Source: Vibrio atlanticus (GTDB lineage Bacteria; Pseudomonadota; Gammaproteobacteria; Enterobacterales; Vibrionaceae). From it: a stretch of 64,000 nucleotides of DNA. The notes under the pieces are model-generated. The model saw only the letters and a list, made by a program, of their open reading frames with translations, had not been told where the DNA came from and searched no databases. Below, one piece after another: positions 41,968-51,057 of the stretch. The translations under genes were made by a program, and so were the position numbers. How positions within the stretch are numbered: the first letter of the stretch is position 1; every line of letters starts with the position of its first letter. Location of the stretch: assembly GCF_024347315.1 (NCBI RefSeq), contig NZ_AP025460.1:1612001-1676000 (forward strand), written 5' to 3'.

Positions 41968-43067
41968 ATTCTTGACTCCAAAATTTCGATTTTCTGTTTA
42001 GTGTATTCGTCAGGAATGCCCAACGAGGTTTCAAAGTTTGCACGTCTATGATGCGTAGGAATGAGCATGCCGAAGGCTTCACCCAAATCACCTTCAGTCA
42101 TAGCAACAACTTCAGAGAGAGCTTTACCACATTGACGACGAACCCAAGCGATACGAGCGAAGAACTCAAGACCTGCTTTTTTCTTGTTGAGTTCAAGCTT
42201 CATTGGTTCGGCAGGATCGATACTGGCCGAGAAATCACAGAGACCAGCAAAGGCCGAAGCAGGCGAGGCGAGTAGTGATAGATCGCACTTCTTCAATTCC
42301 ACTTCATTGCGGTACCAAATCACTTCAGGGTCAGCGATGTTTTGCTCAAACTTCTTGTTGTACACACGCCAGTAGATTGCAGAGGTACGAGAGCCAACAA
42401 GTACGGCTTCCTCTGATAATTCACCGGATTGTGAAACGCGCTTATGAGGAACCATTGTCGGACCACGTCCACGAGAAGCAGTGCGAAATGCTCCCTCATA
42501 AAAACATTTCTCAGCATACTTACAGTCGAAGATTCCGGTGTAGTCATCCACGCAAAGGTCTAAACGGGCGAGGCGAGTGATACCCAAAAGTGATAACCAC
42601 CAGTGCACCTTCTTGTGTGTGGTGAAGTCGAATAACTTAGCGCAACCAGTACCATTGATTTGCACGTAAACCGTATCGTTGTTACCGCCAACACCAACCA
42701 AACCACACTCAACCGTTCCCGTTGAATCGTAAATCACCATTGAATCTTCATAGCCATGTAAGCCACGGCCACGCATAGGAGATATGCGGAAGTTAAAGAC
42801 TTTAGACATGAACTCATCAAACCTATCGGCCAAAACCTTACGGCATTTGTTACGGTGTGACTCAATTGACTTATCAATGGCTTCTGGTGAGTTAAGGCGA
42901 CCATTAACGCTTCGCTTTTTAAACTCAGGAAACTGCATATTGATAAAGTCTTGTTCGTTCGAGTTGTCCAAGTGTCTAAGTGAGCCGTACGAAAACGAAA
43001 AGGCTAGGTGATCAACTTGTACCGGACGAATCTCGTCATGGAACTTATGTGGTTTTTTAGATGGCAT
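41955..43067 (-). CDS. Replication initiator Rep (RstA/pII-like, rolling circle)
   Basis: A 370-residue protein of the phage replication initiator family, with VDHLAFSFSYGSLRHL, RISPMRGRGLHGYEDSM, ITRLARLDLCVDDYTG and AIYWRVYNKKFEQ, where the tyrosine-containing VYNKK block is typical of the catalytic region. It nicks the phage origin to start rolling-circle replication. ATG 43067 is chosen because it overlaps the end of the preceding small gene by 11 bp, and homology begins there; the longer frame upstream is not protein-like. Confidence 0.85.
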   Translation of the reverse strand: MPSKKPHKFHDEIRPVQVDHLAFSFSYGSLRHLDNSNEQDFINMQFPEFKKRSVNGRLNSPEAIDKSIESHRNKCRKVLADRFDEFMSKVFNFRISPMRGRGLHGYEDSMVIYDSTGTVECGLVGVGGNNDTVYVQINGTGCAKLFDFTTHKKVHWWLSLLGITRLARLDLCVDDYTGIFDCKYAEKCFYEGAFRTASRGRGPTMVPHKRVSQSGELSEEAVLVGSRTSAIYWRVYNKKFEQNIADPEVIWYRNEVELKKCDLSLLASPASAFAGLCDFSASIDPAEPMKLELNKKKAGLEFFARIAWVRRQCGKALSEVVAMTEGDLGEAFGMLIPTHHRRANFETSLGIPDEYTKQKIEILESRICLQ

Positions 43068-43257
43068 GGAACACACCCTTAACCAAAAGCTCTTGGTAGT
43101 TATCATCCGTGATTTCGACAATCTGAAATGACACCATGCCGTAGTGAGCTTCCATGAACTGGAAGAAATCACGCGGAGTCTTGAAGAAGTTATGACCCCA
43201 CGGGAAATAGGCGTTGATGCCGTGATTGGGTTCGTTGTCGAAGTAGATTGAATCCAT
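43057..43257 (-). CDS. Small early phage protein
   Basis: A 66-residue acidic protein: MDSIYFDNEPNHGINAYFPW, GHNFFKTPRDFFQFMEAHYG. It is encoded immediately before and overlapping rep, so probably expressed with it. Similar short genes occur in Vibrio inoviruses; function unknown. Confidence 0.65.
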   Translation of the reverse strand: MDSIYFDNEPNHGINAYFPWGHNFFKTPRDFFQFMEAHYGMVSFQIVEITDDNYQELLVKGVFHAI

Positions 43258-43259
43258 GA

Positions 43260-43451
43260 TTAAACCTCAATCACTTTCATTTGAGGCCAAACAGGAAGAA
43301 GCCTATTGAAAGCGTCTTGAGAATCGGCATCGGTCAAAGGCATAGCTTTAGATTTACTAACCGTAATTACAGGAGTAAGACCTGTATCGGTAACAAGATA
43401 ATGAGAAAGGTATCGAGGAAGAATCCCAGAACAAACTTGAACGATGTACAT
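43260..43451 (-). CDS. Small early phage protein, first gene of the replication operon
   Basis: A 63-residue protein, MYIVQVCSGILPRYLSHYLV onward. I chose ATG 43451 because AGGTGG lies six bases upstream; an earlier ATG at 43472 has no such site. It stops two bases before the next gene. It lies right under the operator cluster and is likely repressed by the divergent DUF3693 protein. Function unknown. Confidence 0.65.
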   Translation of the reverse strand: MYIVQVCSGILPRYLSHYLVTDTGLTPVITVSKSKAMPLTDADSQDAFNRLLPVWPQMKVIEV

Positions 43452-43478
43452 ATCAATCCACCTTGAAGCCAAATTAAT

Positions 43479-43548
43479 AACCAGAATTGGTTACTCGGAA
43501 GAAAGCATATACACCAAATTTGGTTACTGCAATAAACCAAAATTGGTT
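43479..43548. promoter_or_regulatory. Three repeated phage operators between repressor and replication operon
   Basis: The inverted-repeat motif AACCAA-NN-TTGGTT occurs three times: AACCAGAATTGGTT (43479-43492), CACCAAATTTGGTT (43512-43525) and AACCAAAATTGGTT (43535-43548), each followed by ACT. They fill the divergent promoter region of the DUF3693 gene and the early operon, as expected for repressor operators controlling lysogeny-like maintenance. A weaker AAATTTGGTT lies at about 37518. Confidence 0.75.
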
Positions 43549-43585
43549 ACTAATAAGCTATGATTAGGGAAACGGAGGATTTAGC

Positions 43586-43954
43586 ATGTATCAAAATGAA
43601 CTGATTGAAGCCTATAAAAAGGCTCAAAACTACGTTCAAGACAAGCAAATAGCTATGGATATGAACATTCCACAGCAAAGAATCAGTGATTTTAGGAAAG
43701 GTCGTCGCTATCTAACTGATTCACAAACAGTTTTCTTGGCTGAAAATGCAAAGTTAGACCCGCAAGTAGCATTGCTTGGTTGTCACGCTGACCGCAGTGA
43801 TAATCCACAGATAAAGCAGATGTGGGAACACATGGCAAAAAAGTTTAACGGGCTTAATATGTCAGGTGTATCAATGGCTTGTGGTAGTTTGGCGTTACTG
43901 GCGACCACCCCAGTTGATCCCACGATTCAGTGCGTATTATGTATATTATGTTAA
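43586..43954 (+). CDS. DUF3693-type phage repressor whose C-terminus is encoded by dif
   Basis: A 122-residue protein. Residues 15-55 form a helix-turn-helix (IAMDMNIPQQRISDFRKGRR, LTDSQTVFLAENA). The C-terminal part is hydrophobic (VSMACGSLALLATTPV), as in DUF3693 proteins. The last residues, QCVLCILC, and the stop codon are read out of the dif site. It diverges from the replication operon across three matching operators, so it is the likely immunity repressor. The strong AACGGAGG site precedes the ATG. Confidence 0.78.
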   Translation: MYQNELIEAYKKAQNYVQDKQIAMDMNIPQQRISDFRKGRRYLTDSQTVFLAENAKLDPQVALLGCHADRSDNPQIKQMWEHMAKKFNGLNMSGVSMACGSLALLATTPVDPTIQCVLCILC

Positions 43955-43956
43955 AT
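43929..43956 (+). other. dif site of chromosome 1 (XerCD recombination site)
   Basis: XerC arm AGTGCGTATTA (43929-43939), six-base centre TGTATA, and XerD arm TTATGTTAAAT (43946-43956). It matches the V. cholerae dif1 sequence I remember at 26 of 28 positions, with the XerD arm perfect. It lies between the prophage and vpsS, the same neighbourhood as the CTX locus of V. cholerae. It should be the working dimer-resolution site. Confidence 0.88.
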
Positions 43957-43972
43957 CGGACTTAGTGTTTAT

Positions 43973-44005
43973 AAGGCAGGTATCTTTGTTTGATGCCCTG
44001 CCTCT
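43973..44005. terminator. Stem-loop between dif and vpsS
   Basis: AAGGCAGG (43973-43980) pairs with CCTGCCT (43998-44004) over a 17-base loop, followed by CTTGTTTG. It may end the repressor transcript after it passes through dif. The T tract is weak. Confidence 0.45.
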
Positions 44006-44104
44006 TGTTTGACTACCAAACTGACGTTCTATTTAACAGTAAGTCTATTTACCATAAAATACCTAATAAACATATTTCCTAATCTTCGATTAAGAATACG
44101 TTTA

Positions 44105-45829
44105 TTAGACTTCAAGCATTAACCTATCAATTGCTTCAATGATCTCTTTGGTTCTTACAGGTTTGGTAATGAAATCATTCATACCGACATCTAAACAAGA
44201 AAATTTATCTTCTACTGATGTGTGTGCCGTTAGCGCGACGATTGGTGTTTTGATGTTTGCGTCTCTCATGTATTTGGTTGTGGTTATTCCGTCCATAACT
44301 GGCATCGACACATCCATCAAGATAATGTCTATCGGGTCATTACCTCTTTCTACAAAGCCAATGGCTTCTTCACCGTTGCTTGCGATGAAAACTTCATGGC
44401 CTTGCCGCGCAAGGATCAATTGAATCACCATCTGATTGGTTGGGTTGTCTTCAACAACTAACACTGAATAACGGGTTCTGGGAACTTGCGAGTATTTATC
44501 TTCTGCAGCATGATCTTGATTGTTCGTAACTCTCGTTAGAACTGGTAACCGCACTTCAAATTTCGAGCCTTTTCCTGGCTCACTCTCGACCGATATACGC
44601 CCGCGCATCAGTTCTACTAGTCGTTTTGTTATTGCTAAACCTAAGCCGGTGCCACCAAATCTACGTGTGATTGTGCTATCGGCTTGCACGAACGGACTGA
44701 ATAATGACGAAAGTTGCTGTGAGCTGATGCCAATTCCGGTGTCTTCTACGCTAATACGGAATGAACTGTGCTGGTATGTAATAGAAACATGTACATGCCC
44801 GTGTTCAGTGAACTTTATTGCGTTACCAATGAGATTAAAAAGGATCTGTGCTAAGCGACTTGGGTCGATGTAATGTAGTTCACCTTCTGGAATGTCGCTA
44901 GTTAGGGTTAACGACAACCCTTTATCGTCTGCTATCTTCTTTTGTTCAGATAAAACAAAAGTTACAGTGTCTCTTGTGTTGCTCCATTGAGGAGCCAACG
45001 AGAAACATCCAGATTCAATCTTTGAAAAGTCCAATACATCACTGATGATCGCCAATAGGAGTTCAGATGATGTACTCATATTTAACAATATAGACTGTTG
45101 TTCATCATTCAGCGGTGTGGACTTTAGCGTGTCGATTAAGCCTATGGTGGCGTTTAGCGGCGTTCTTAACTCATGACTCATCATTGCTAAGAATTCAGAT
45201 TTGGCTTTGTTGGCTCTTTCTGCGTCTTTTCTTGCTGCTACGAGTTCTGCTGTACGTTCTCGGACTGTCGCTTCAAGTTTTTCTTTGTTTTCAATATCGA
45301 AAACAGCACGCTCAATCAGCGGTCGAAATCGGTTTAGAGTGGCTTTGGTTTCAATACTAAAGTGTTTGGTATTGGAATGGATAAAGATGATAACGGATTG
45401 TGTTAGCCCGCTATCAATACCAGTAATCAGTACGGAGTTAATTTGGTCTAGGATAATGGGATGCAAAGTGCTGAATTCACCCAGAGATTTGGGTTCAAAA
45501 AGAATGGCACATTCTCCATTAATGACTCGCGATAGCTTGCCACAATCTGTCCAATTCATTTGTTCGAATACTTTGTTATTGGTTAACAGGGTTTTGAAAC
45601 TACCTTCATTCCCTACTCTTGATACCACAATAAAATCATCAAACTTTATGTATTTTTTGAGTGCGAATTCGAGACTAGAAAATATTTCAGATATGTTACT
45701 CGCCTTACTGATCGCAGAGATAGTCGATAGGATCACCCTATTCTCTTCAGCTAATTTACGTTCACGGACCTTTAGTTTTTGGAGTTCAATACGAGCTTCT
45801 TGCAGCGCTTCCTGGTCTTCAGTATCCAT
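44105..45829 (-). CDS. vpsS: Hybrid sensor histidine kinase VpsS-like
   Basis: A 574-residue cytosolic protein: coiled coil (1-35), GAF-like sensor (about 35-180), coiled coil, HisKA with MMSHELRTPLNAT (His219), HATPase with NLIGNAIKFTEHG and FGGTGLGLAI, and a C-terminal receiver domain (ILMDVSMPVMDG). It directly follows a FIST protein gene, overlapping by one base, the vpsV-vpsS arrangement of V. cholerae, where VpsS feeds phosphate through LuxU/LuxO to control biofilm. In related systems the FIST partner (NosP) senses nitric oxide through heme. The assignment rests on this context and domain order. Confidence 0.82.
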   Translation of the reverse strand: MDTEDQEALQEARIELQKLKVRERKLAEENRVILSTISAISKASNISEIFSSLEFALKKYIKFDDFIVVSRVGNEGSFKTLLTNNKVFEQMNWTDCGKLSRVINGECAILFEPKSLGEFSTLHPIILDQINSVLITGIDSGLTQSVIIFIHSNTKHFSIETKATLNRFRPLIERAVFDIENKEKLEATVRERTAELVAARKDAERANKAKSEFLAMMSHELRTPLNATIGLIDTLKSTPLNDEQQSILLNMSTSSELLLAIISDVLDFSKIESGCFSLAPQWSNTRDTVTFVLSEQKKIADDKGLSLTLTSDIPEGELHYIDPSRLAQILFNLIGNAIKFTEHGHVHVSITYQHSSFRISVEDTGIGISSQQLSSLFSPFVQADSTITRRFGGTGLGLAITKRLVELMRGRISVESEPGKGSKFEVRLPVLTRVTNNQDHAAEDKYSQVPRTRYSVLVVEDNPTNQMVIQLILARQGHEVFIASNGEEAIGFVERGNDPIDIILMDVSMPVMDGITTTKYMRDANIKTPIVALTAHTSVEDKFSCLDVGMNDFITKPVRTKEIIEAIDRLMLEV

Positions 45830-47013
45830 TACTTTTTCAGCCTATAAAACGTTGCAGACGATACCATCAAATTTCCGTGCGCATTCTCACCACCAGAGAG
45901 TCTGCCTTGCTCACCAAACGTAAATGGACATATGTATGGAAGCCCACCAAGTGCGTGATTGATTTGGTCACAAACCTCATCCATATCTTGTTTTAGGTGC
46001 AGCATTGGTCCTGCACAGAATATGTTGATCGCCCCTAATTTTTCTTCAAGATCCATATCATTATAGTAAGACGAATGAATGATGTTAGCGGCACGGCTGA
46101 TAAGTTGTTGCTTAGAGCCTTGCATCAAATAGATGGTGTCACCTTCATTGATATCAGTGAACAACTCGATACCGTTACACTCAGTTTCCCTGATCGAATG
46201 CGACAACTTGAAATATGGGTAGTCGTAAGAAGAACCGACCTTTCGACCTAATGGATAAACTGTCGACTTTTCAAAAATATACCCATCATCACTGCCACCT
46301 AAATGAAAATTAGTCCATTCATTATAAACGGTGGTCGCAGGCCTATGGTCGATCTCTAACAATATTCGATTTCTTACTTTGGTGACGGTGCCTGAATACT
46401 GGGTGGGTGTATGACCGGCGCTAAAAGATGAATAGATGGATTGTGACGCAAAAAACACCGTTAAAGAGACGCCATTAATAGCAAGAGCTTCTTCGGTAAA
46501 GATACTCCAATTTCCAGACACTTGATTGTCTGCTGCGCTTCCACCAATAATCGGCACCTCTGTGCCAAATTTGTTATCGATGGCCGCCATCACCTTCTCT
46601 TCATTTCCTGGGGTGGAATGGAGCAAGATAAGATCGGGTATTTCACCTTCTCGGTTGGCGTTCTTTAATGCTTTATCGATGGCGCTGAATGTACTTCGGT
46701 CTATGGAATCGCCAAAGTGACTGATGCCGGTACCGTAGGCATTGATCCCGGAATCATAGATGATGAGTATCCCAATCACAGGGCCTGAATGGAACCCTGT
46801 TTCGGTCATAATACCGTGACAAGTGGTGCAGCCGTGTATTGGTGTATTCGGGAGCGCATCTACGAAATATCTCTGCACAGCAAGTGTGGAGTACTCTTCG
46901 GTGCAGTAGCAGATAAGACAGGCAATATCGTCAGGGTTTGCCACCCCACTGAGCAGCTCATCTACTGCGATTTTATCGTCTAGGGAATAAGAGACTTTTG
47001 ATAGAAATTTCAT
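45829..47013 (-). CDS. vpsV: FIST-domain sensor protein VpsV/NosP-like
   Basis: A 394-residue cytosolic protein with FIST_N (about 25-220; GCTTCHGIMTETGF, LLHSTPGNEEKVMAA, VPIIGGSAADN) and FIST_C (about 225-370; LYLMQGSKQQLI-type and ENAHGNLM). FIST proteins are ligand sensors; those next to hybrid kinases, NosP, bind heme and NO. It overlaps the kinase gene by one base, so the two are coupled. Role in biofilm or quorum signalling is inferred from the V. cholerae pair. Confidence 0.82.
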   Translation of the reverse strand: MKFLSKVSYSLDDKIAVDELLSGVANPDDIACLICYCTEEYSTLAVQRYFVDALPNTPIHGCTTCHGIMTETGFHSGPVIGILIIYDSGINAYGTGISHFGDSIDRSTFSAIDKALKNANREGEIPDLILLHSTPGNEEKVMAAIDNKFGTEVPIIGGSAADNQVSGNWSIFTEEALAINGVSLTVFFASQSIYSSFSAGHTPTQYSGTVTKVRNRILLEIDHRPATTVYNEWTNFHLGGSDDGYIFEKSTVYPLGRKVGSSYDYPYFKLSHSIRETECNGIELFTDINEGDTIYLMQGSKQQLISRAANIIHSSYYNDMDLEEKLGAINIFCAGPMLHLKQDMDEVCDQINHALGGLPYICPFTFGEQGRLSGGENAHGNLMVSSATFYRLKK

Positions 47014-47128
47014 AGATCTCGGAAGATTTTATTAATGCTCTCTTTATAACACTTTTATACAATCTATTTCACTGACTTAGTACATATTTCTATCAAAAGA
47101 ATTGAGGCGAGACTAACTTGTTACTGTG

Positions 47129-47494
47129 TTATTCCTTAGAAAGGTTTACAGAAAGTGTGGCTATCTGTTGTGGAAATGTAACCGTTATTGAAGAGTTCTG
47201 AGCGTTCGTTCGTAACAGCCAAATTGATGCCCCTTTTTCTTCTAGAATTCCGCTCTCGTTATAGTTAATGATAAATTTACCAGTTTTAGATGTTTCGATC
47301 GAATACCCTAGGCTATCACCCGAAATTAAAACATTATGTTTCTCAATAGTAATTTGGCAAGGTTTAGAAATTATACAGTTTACTGTTTCGTCATTGTCGT
47401 ATATCACTGTTCTCCAAGTAAATGCAGCTATTAAAATAACCAACATGACGATAATTTGAACAAGCCTGCCCTTTGTTAGCTTTTGTGCCGCCAT
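47129..47494 (-). CDS. Uncharacterised membrane-anchored protein
   Basis: A 121-residue protein with one N-terminal helix (RLVQIIVMLVILIAAFTW) and a periplasmic beta-rich domain with a Cys pair (NCIISKPCQITIE). It resembles a small immunoglobulin-like copper- or oxidase-related accessory, but I do not recognise a family. It lies between vpsV and divergent ccoN, the same slot as a hypothetical gene in V. cholerae. A link to cbb3 oxidase is only suggested by position. Confidence 0.65.
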   Translation of the reverse strand: MAAQKLTKGRLVQIIVMLVILIAAFTWRTVIYDNDETVNCIISKPCQITIEKHNVLISGDSLGYSIETSKTGKFIINYNESGILEEKGASIWLLRTNAQNSSITVTFPQQIATLSVNLSKE

Positions 47495-47752
47495 TATAAT
47501 CTTTACTCCTTGTTACAAAGTTCAAAGTTTTTAAATAAAAATCCAATTCCAGACCAAGCGTAAGGTTACTACTCTGTCATTGATTTGTTAATTCAAGTAT
47601 AGTGTCGCGTTGAAAATGCCACTTTTTTTTAAAATCAGCAAGTGGAAATAAAGCTCTGAATAGGCTGAATTTCCTTTTCTAATTTGGGTGGCATTACGAC
47701 GTGAGTCGTGTTGGAAGTAAAGTGTAGTAAATAAGAAATTGGAAGCATGCAA

Positions 47753-49180
47753 ATGAGCCAAGAAAAGCAGCTTGAACAAAACTACAACTATACGGTCGTC
47801 CGTCAATTTACCCTCGTTACAATTTTGTGGGGTATTGTCGGTATGGGCGTTGGTGTTTTGATTGCCGCTCAATTAGTTTGGCCACAGCTAAACTTTGATA
47901 CGCCGTGGCTGACGTACAGTCGTTTACGTCCCCTGCATACTAATGCGGTTATTTTTGCGTTCGGTACAAGTGCGCTGTTTGCAACATCATATTATGTTGT
48001 GCAACGTACCTGTCAGACGCGTCTCTTTGGTGGCCCTCTCGTAGCCTTTACCTTTTGGGGTTGGCAAGCGATTATCCTGTCCGCTGCAATTACTTTACCG
48101 TTAGGTTTAACCTCTGGTAAAGAATACGCAGAACTTGAATGGCCAATCGATATTGCTATTACTCTTGTGTGGGTAGCTTATGCGGTCGTGTTCTTCGGAA
48201 CCATGATTAAGCGTAAGACATCGCACATTTATGTAGCTAACTGGTTCTTCGGAGCCTTCATCATCACGGTTGCCGTGTTGCACATCGTTAACAGCCTGGC
48301 TGTTCCTGTATCTGCGTTTAAATCGTACTCGATTTATTCCGGAGCGATCGATGCAATGGTGCAATGGTGGTACGGACACAATGCGGTAGGCTTCCTATTG
48401 ACAGCTGGTTTCCTAGGTATGATGTATTACTTCGTTCCTAAACAAGCTGGTCGCCCTGTTTACTCTTACCGTTTGTCGATTGTTCACTTCTGGGCTCTTG
48501 TGTCTCTGTATATTTGGGCTGGTCCTCACCACCTACACTACACAGCACTTCCAGACTGGACTCAGTCTCTAGGTATGGTTATGTCTTTGGTTCTGTTTGC
48601 TCCATCTTGGGGTGGCATGATCAACGGTATTATGACTCTATCTGGTGCGTGGCATAAGCTACGCTACGACCCTATCCTACGTTTCCTAATCGTTTCTCTA
48701 TCATTCTACGGCATGTCGACTTTCGAAGGCCCAATGATGGCAATCAAAACGGTTAACGCACTATCTCACTACACGGACTGGACTATCGGTCACGTTCACT
48801 CTGGTGCGCTAGGTTGGGTAGCGATGGTTTCTATCGGTTCGGTTTACCACTTAGTTCCTAAACTATTTGGTCAAGAGCGTATGTACTCTGTATCTCTAAT
48901 CAATGTTCACTTCTGGTTAGCAACGATTGGTACGGTTTTCTACATTGTTGCAATGTGGATCTCTGGTGTGATGCAAGGTCTGATGTGGCGTGCAGTTAAC
49001 TCTGACGGTACATTAACTTACAGCTTCGTTGAATCTGTTGAAGCATCTTACCCGTTCTACTTTGTACGTTTCTTAGGGGGCTTCATCTTCCTATCTGGTA
49101 TGTTCTTAATGGCATACAACACGTACAAAACTGTTTCTGCACCTAAAGATAGCCTTAAAGCTATCCCTCAACCGGCTTAA
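47753..49180 (+). CDS. ccoN: cbb3-type cytochrome c oxidase subunit I, CcoN
   Basis: A 475-residue protein with 12 or so membrane helices. Heme and copper ligands are recognisable: [13 protein letters not shown] for low-spin heme b, [10 protein letters not shown] and [13 protein letters not shown] for CuB and the active-site helix, and [17 protein letters not shown] for the high-spin heme region. It reduces oxygen to water with high affinity. ATG 47753 is chosen since GGAAG lies seven bases upstream; the ATG at 47747 is too close to it. First gene of ccoNOQP. Confidence 0.96.
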   Translation: MSQEKQLEQNYNYTVVRQFTLVTILWGIVGMGVGVLIAAQLVWPQLNFDTPWLTYSRLRPLHTNAVIFAFGTSALFATSYYVVQRTCQTRLFGGPLVAFTFWGWQAIILSAAITLPLGLTSGKEYAELEWPIDIAITLVWVAYAVVFFGTMIKRKTSHIYVANWFFGAFIITVAVLHIVNSLAVPVSAFKSYSIYSGAIDAMVQWWYGHNAVGFLLTAGFLGMMYYFVPKQAGRPVYSYRLSIVHFWALVSLYIWAGPHHLHYTALPDWTQSLGMVMSLVLFAPSWGGMINGIMTLSGAWHKLRYDPILRFLIVSLSFYGMSTFEGPMMAIKTVNALSHYTDWTIGHVHSGALGWVAMVSIGSVYHLVPKLFGQERMYSVSLINVHFWLATIGTVFYIVAMWISGVMQGLMWRAVNSDGTLTYSFVESVEASYPFYFVRFLGGFIFLSGMFLMAYNTYKTVSAPKDSLKAIPQPA

Positions 49181-49191
49181 GGAGATTTAGA

Positions 49192-49812
49192 ATGAGCTCA
49201 AATTCAAATAATCGCCATGAGTTGGTAGAGAAGAACGTTGGCCTACTGGCGATCTTGATCGTTATTGCTATCAGTTTTGGTGCTTTAGTAGAAATTACCC
49301 CTCTTATTTTCCAAAAGCAGACGACTGAACCTGTAGAAAACCTACGTGTTTACTCTGCTCTGGAAATGGAAGGTCGTGATATTTATATCCGCGAAGGTTG
49401 TAACGTATGTCACAGCCAAATGATTCGCCCTTTCCGCTCTGAAACTGAACGTTACGGTCACTACTCTGTAGCGGGCGAAAGCGTTTGGGAACACCCATTC
49501 CTATGGGGTTCTAAGCGTACTGGTCCAGATCTAGCGCGTGTTGGTGATCGTTACTCTGATGAGTGGCACCGTGTTCACCTTATCGACCCTCGTGAACTTG
49601 TTCCTGAATCAAACATGCCTGGTTTCCCATGGCTTGCTGAGAATGTACTTGATGGCAAATTGACTCAACAGAAGCTTGAACTCTTCCGTAATCAATTTGG
49701 TGTTCCTTACACAGACGAACAAATTGCTAACGCTAAACAAGATGTTGAAGGAAAAACAGAGATGGATGCAATCATCGCTTACCTTCAATCGCTTGGCCAC
49801 GCAATGAAATAA
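49192..49812 (+). CDS. ccoO: cbb3 oxidase subunit II, CcoO
   Basis: A 206-residue membrane-anchored monoheme cytochrome c, with a helix at about 15-40 ([20 protein letters not shown]) and heme-binding CNVCH (residues 70-74). The distal methionine is likely in [11 protein letters not shown]. It passes electrons to CcoN. It follows ccoN by 11 bp with an AAGGAG site. Confidence 0.95.
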   Translation: MSSNSNNRHELVEKNVGLLAILIVIAISFGALVEITPLIFQKQTTEPVENLRVYSALEMEGRDIYIREGCNVCHSQMIRPFRSETERYGHYSVAGESVWEHPFLWGSKRTGPDLARVGDRYSDEWHRVHLIDPRELVPESNMPGFPWLAENVLDGKLTQQKLELFRNQFGVPYTDEQIANAKQDVEGKTEMDAIIAYLQSLGHAMK

Positions 49813-49821
49813 GGAATAATT

Positions 49822-49998
49822 ATGGACATTATTACATTTCAAAGTGTTTGGACTGTTACTGTTTTTGCTTGCTTCATCGGCATCGTTTGGTGGGCATACG
49901 GCAAGAATCGTAAATCACGTTTCGACGAAGATGCGAACCTAGTGTTTGCAGACGACGAGCCGGCAACAAGTTCTAAAAATCAAGGAGTGACAAAGTAA
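49822..49998 (+). CDS. ccoQ: cbb3 oxidase small subunit CcoQ
   Basis: A 58-residue protein: MDIITFQSVWTVTVFACFIG then IVWWAYGKNRKSRFDEDANL. One membrane helix and an acidic cytosolic tail, standard for CcoQ, which stabilises the complex. AAGGAAT precedes the ATG. Its stop overlaps the ccoP start (TAATG). Confidence 0.9.
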   Translation: MDIITFQSVWTVTVFACFIGIVWWAYGKNRKSRFDEDANLVFADDEPATSSKNQGVTK

Positions 49999-50972
49999 TG
50001 AGTACATTCTGGAGTATCTGGGTTAGTGCGATTACGATTGGTACCCTAATTGGTTGTGCTGTCTTGCTTCGTTGGTGTTTTAAAGATAGAACTGGCGTAG
50101 AAGAAGGTCATGATATGGGCCATGAATACGATGGTATTCGTGAGCTTAATAACCCACTACCAAAATGGTGGACATACCTTTTCATCAGTACGATTGTGTT
50201 TGCAGCAGTTTACCTTGCTCTTTACCCTGGCCTTGGCAATTTTAAAGGTCTACTAGGTTGGACAAGTTCAAACCAAGAAGTTCGTAGTATTGAAGAGTCT
50301 CGCTCTTCGATTGCTGCGGCTCAAGCGAACAAGCAGTTAGACGAGTACGCGAAAGAGCTTGATGACGCCAACACCTATTTTGGTGAAGCATTCAAAAAGC
50401 TAGCTCACGACGAAAATGGTTTACGTTCTGTCCCTGACATTGCATCAGATGCTGACGCAATTAAAGTGGGCCAACGTTTATTCTTGCAAAACTGTTCTCA
50501 GTGTCACGGCTCTGATGCTCGTGGTCAAAAAGGTTTTCCTAACCTAACTGATGACGCATGGCTATATGGTGGTGAACCACAAGCTATCGTGACAACAATC
50601 ATGCATGGTCGTGTTGGCCAAATGCCAGGCTGGAAAGATGCACTTGGCGAGCAAGGCGTTAAAGAGGTGGTTAGCTACACGCTTAGCCTTTCTGGACGTA
50701 GTGTGAATGCTCGTGAAGCTGAAGCTGGTAAAGCACGCTTTGTTGTATGTGCGGCATGTCACGGTACAGATGGTAAGGGTAACCCTGCTGTAGGTGCACC
50801 TGACCTGACCGACCGCGACTGGTTGTTTGGCGACTCTCGCGCTGCTGTGACGGAAACAGTAATGTACGGACGCTCTGGCGTGATGCCTGCTTGGAAAGAC
50901 ATTCTAGGCGAGGATAAAGTACAACTGATTTCATCATACGTGTGGAGCTTAAGCAACTCGGATAATAAGTAA
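49998..50972 (+). CDS. ccoP: cbb3 oxidase diheme subunit III, CcoP
   Basis: A 324-residue protein with two N-terminal membrane helices and two cytochrome c domains, with heme motifs CSQCH and CAACH. The conserved LNNPLPKWWTYLF motif follows the first helix. It accepts electrons from soluble cytochrome c and feeds CcoO. Translationally coupled to ccoQ and closed by a terminator. Confidence 0.95.
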   Translation: MSTFWSIWVSAITIGTLIGCAVLLRWCFKDRTGVEEGHDMGHEYDGIRELNNPLPKWWTYLFISTIVFAAVYLALYPGLGNFKGLLGWTSSNQEVRSIEESRSSIAAAQANKQLDEYAKELDDANTYFGEAFKKLAHDENGLRSVPDIASDADAIKVGQRLFLQNCSQCHGSDARGQKGFPNLTDDAWLYGGEPQAIVTTIMHGRVGQMPGWKDALGEQGVKEVVSYTLSLSGRSVNAREAEAGKARFVVCAACHGTDGKGNPAVGAPDLTDRDWLFGDSRAAVTETVMYGRSGVMPAWKDILGEDKVQLISSYVWSLSNSDNK

Positions 50973-50982
50973 CATTTCAATA

Positions 50983-51012
50983 ACAGCCTCTTTCTAAGAG
51001 GCTGTCTTTCCT
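50983..51012 (+). terminator. Rho-independent terminator after ccoP
   Basis: ACAGCCTCTT (50983-50992), loop TCT, AAGAGGCTGT (50996-51005), then CTTTCCTTTATTTT. It separates the structural genes from the maturation genes and probably lowers expression of the latter. Confidence 0.85.
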
Positions 51013-51057
51013 TTATTTTATAACCCCTTCTTTTTATTCTTTTTTGAGATCTTTTTT

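Larger units (their letters stand above)
33676..43956. mobile_element. Filamentous phage (inovirus, Zot/CTX-f237 type) prophage at dif
   Basis: Bounded by dif-like sites at 33676-33704 and 43929-43956. It contains, on the minus strand in phage order: small early proteins, Rep, ssDNA-binding protein, small coat proteins, major coat, a terminator, pIII, pVI-like and Zot, then an origin-like hairpin region. A DUF3693 repressor diverges from the early genes, a DUF3653 gene sits at the left end, and a 757-residue cargo gene is inserted between. All core inovirus functions are intact by eye, so it may be active. Integration would use host XerC/XerD. The exact left boundary is uncertain, and several phage units could be nested. 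Confidence 0.8.

Noticed and set aside
47580..47600. FNR box upstream of ccoN
   Set aside because: TTGAT and ATTCAA half-sites are present but two bases too far apart and imperfect.
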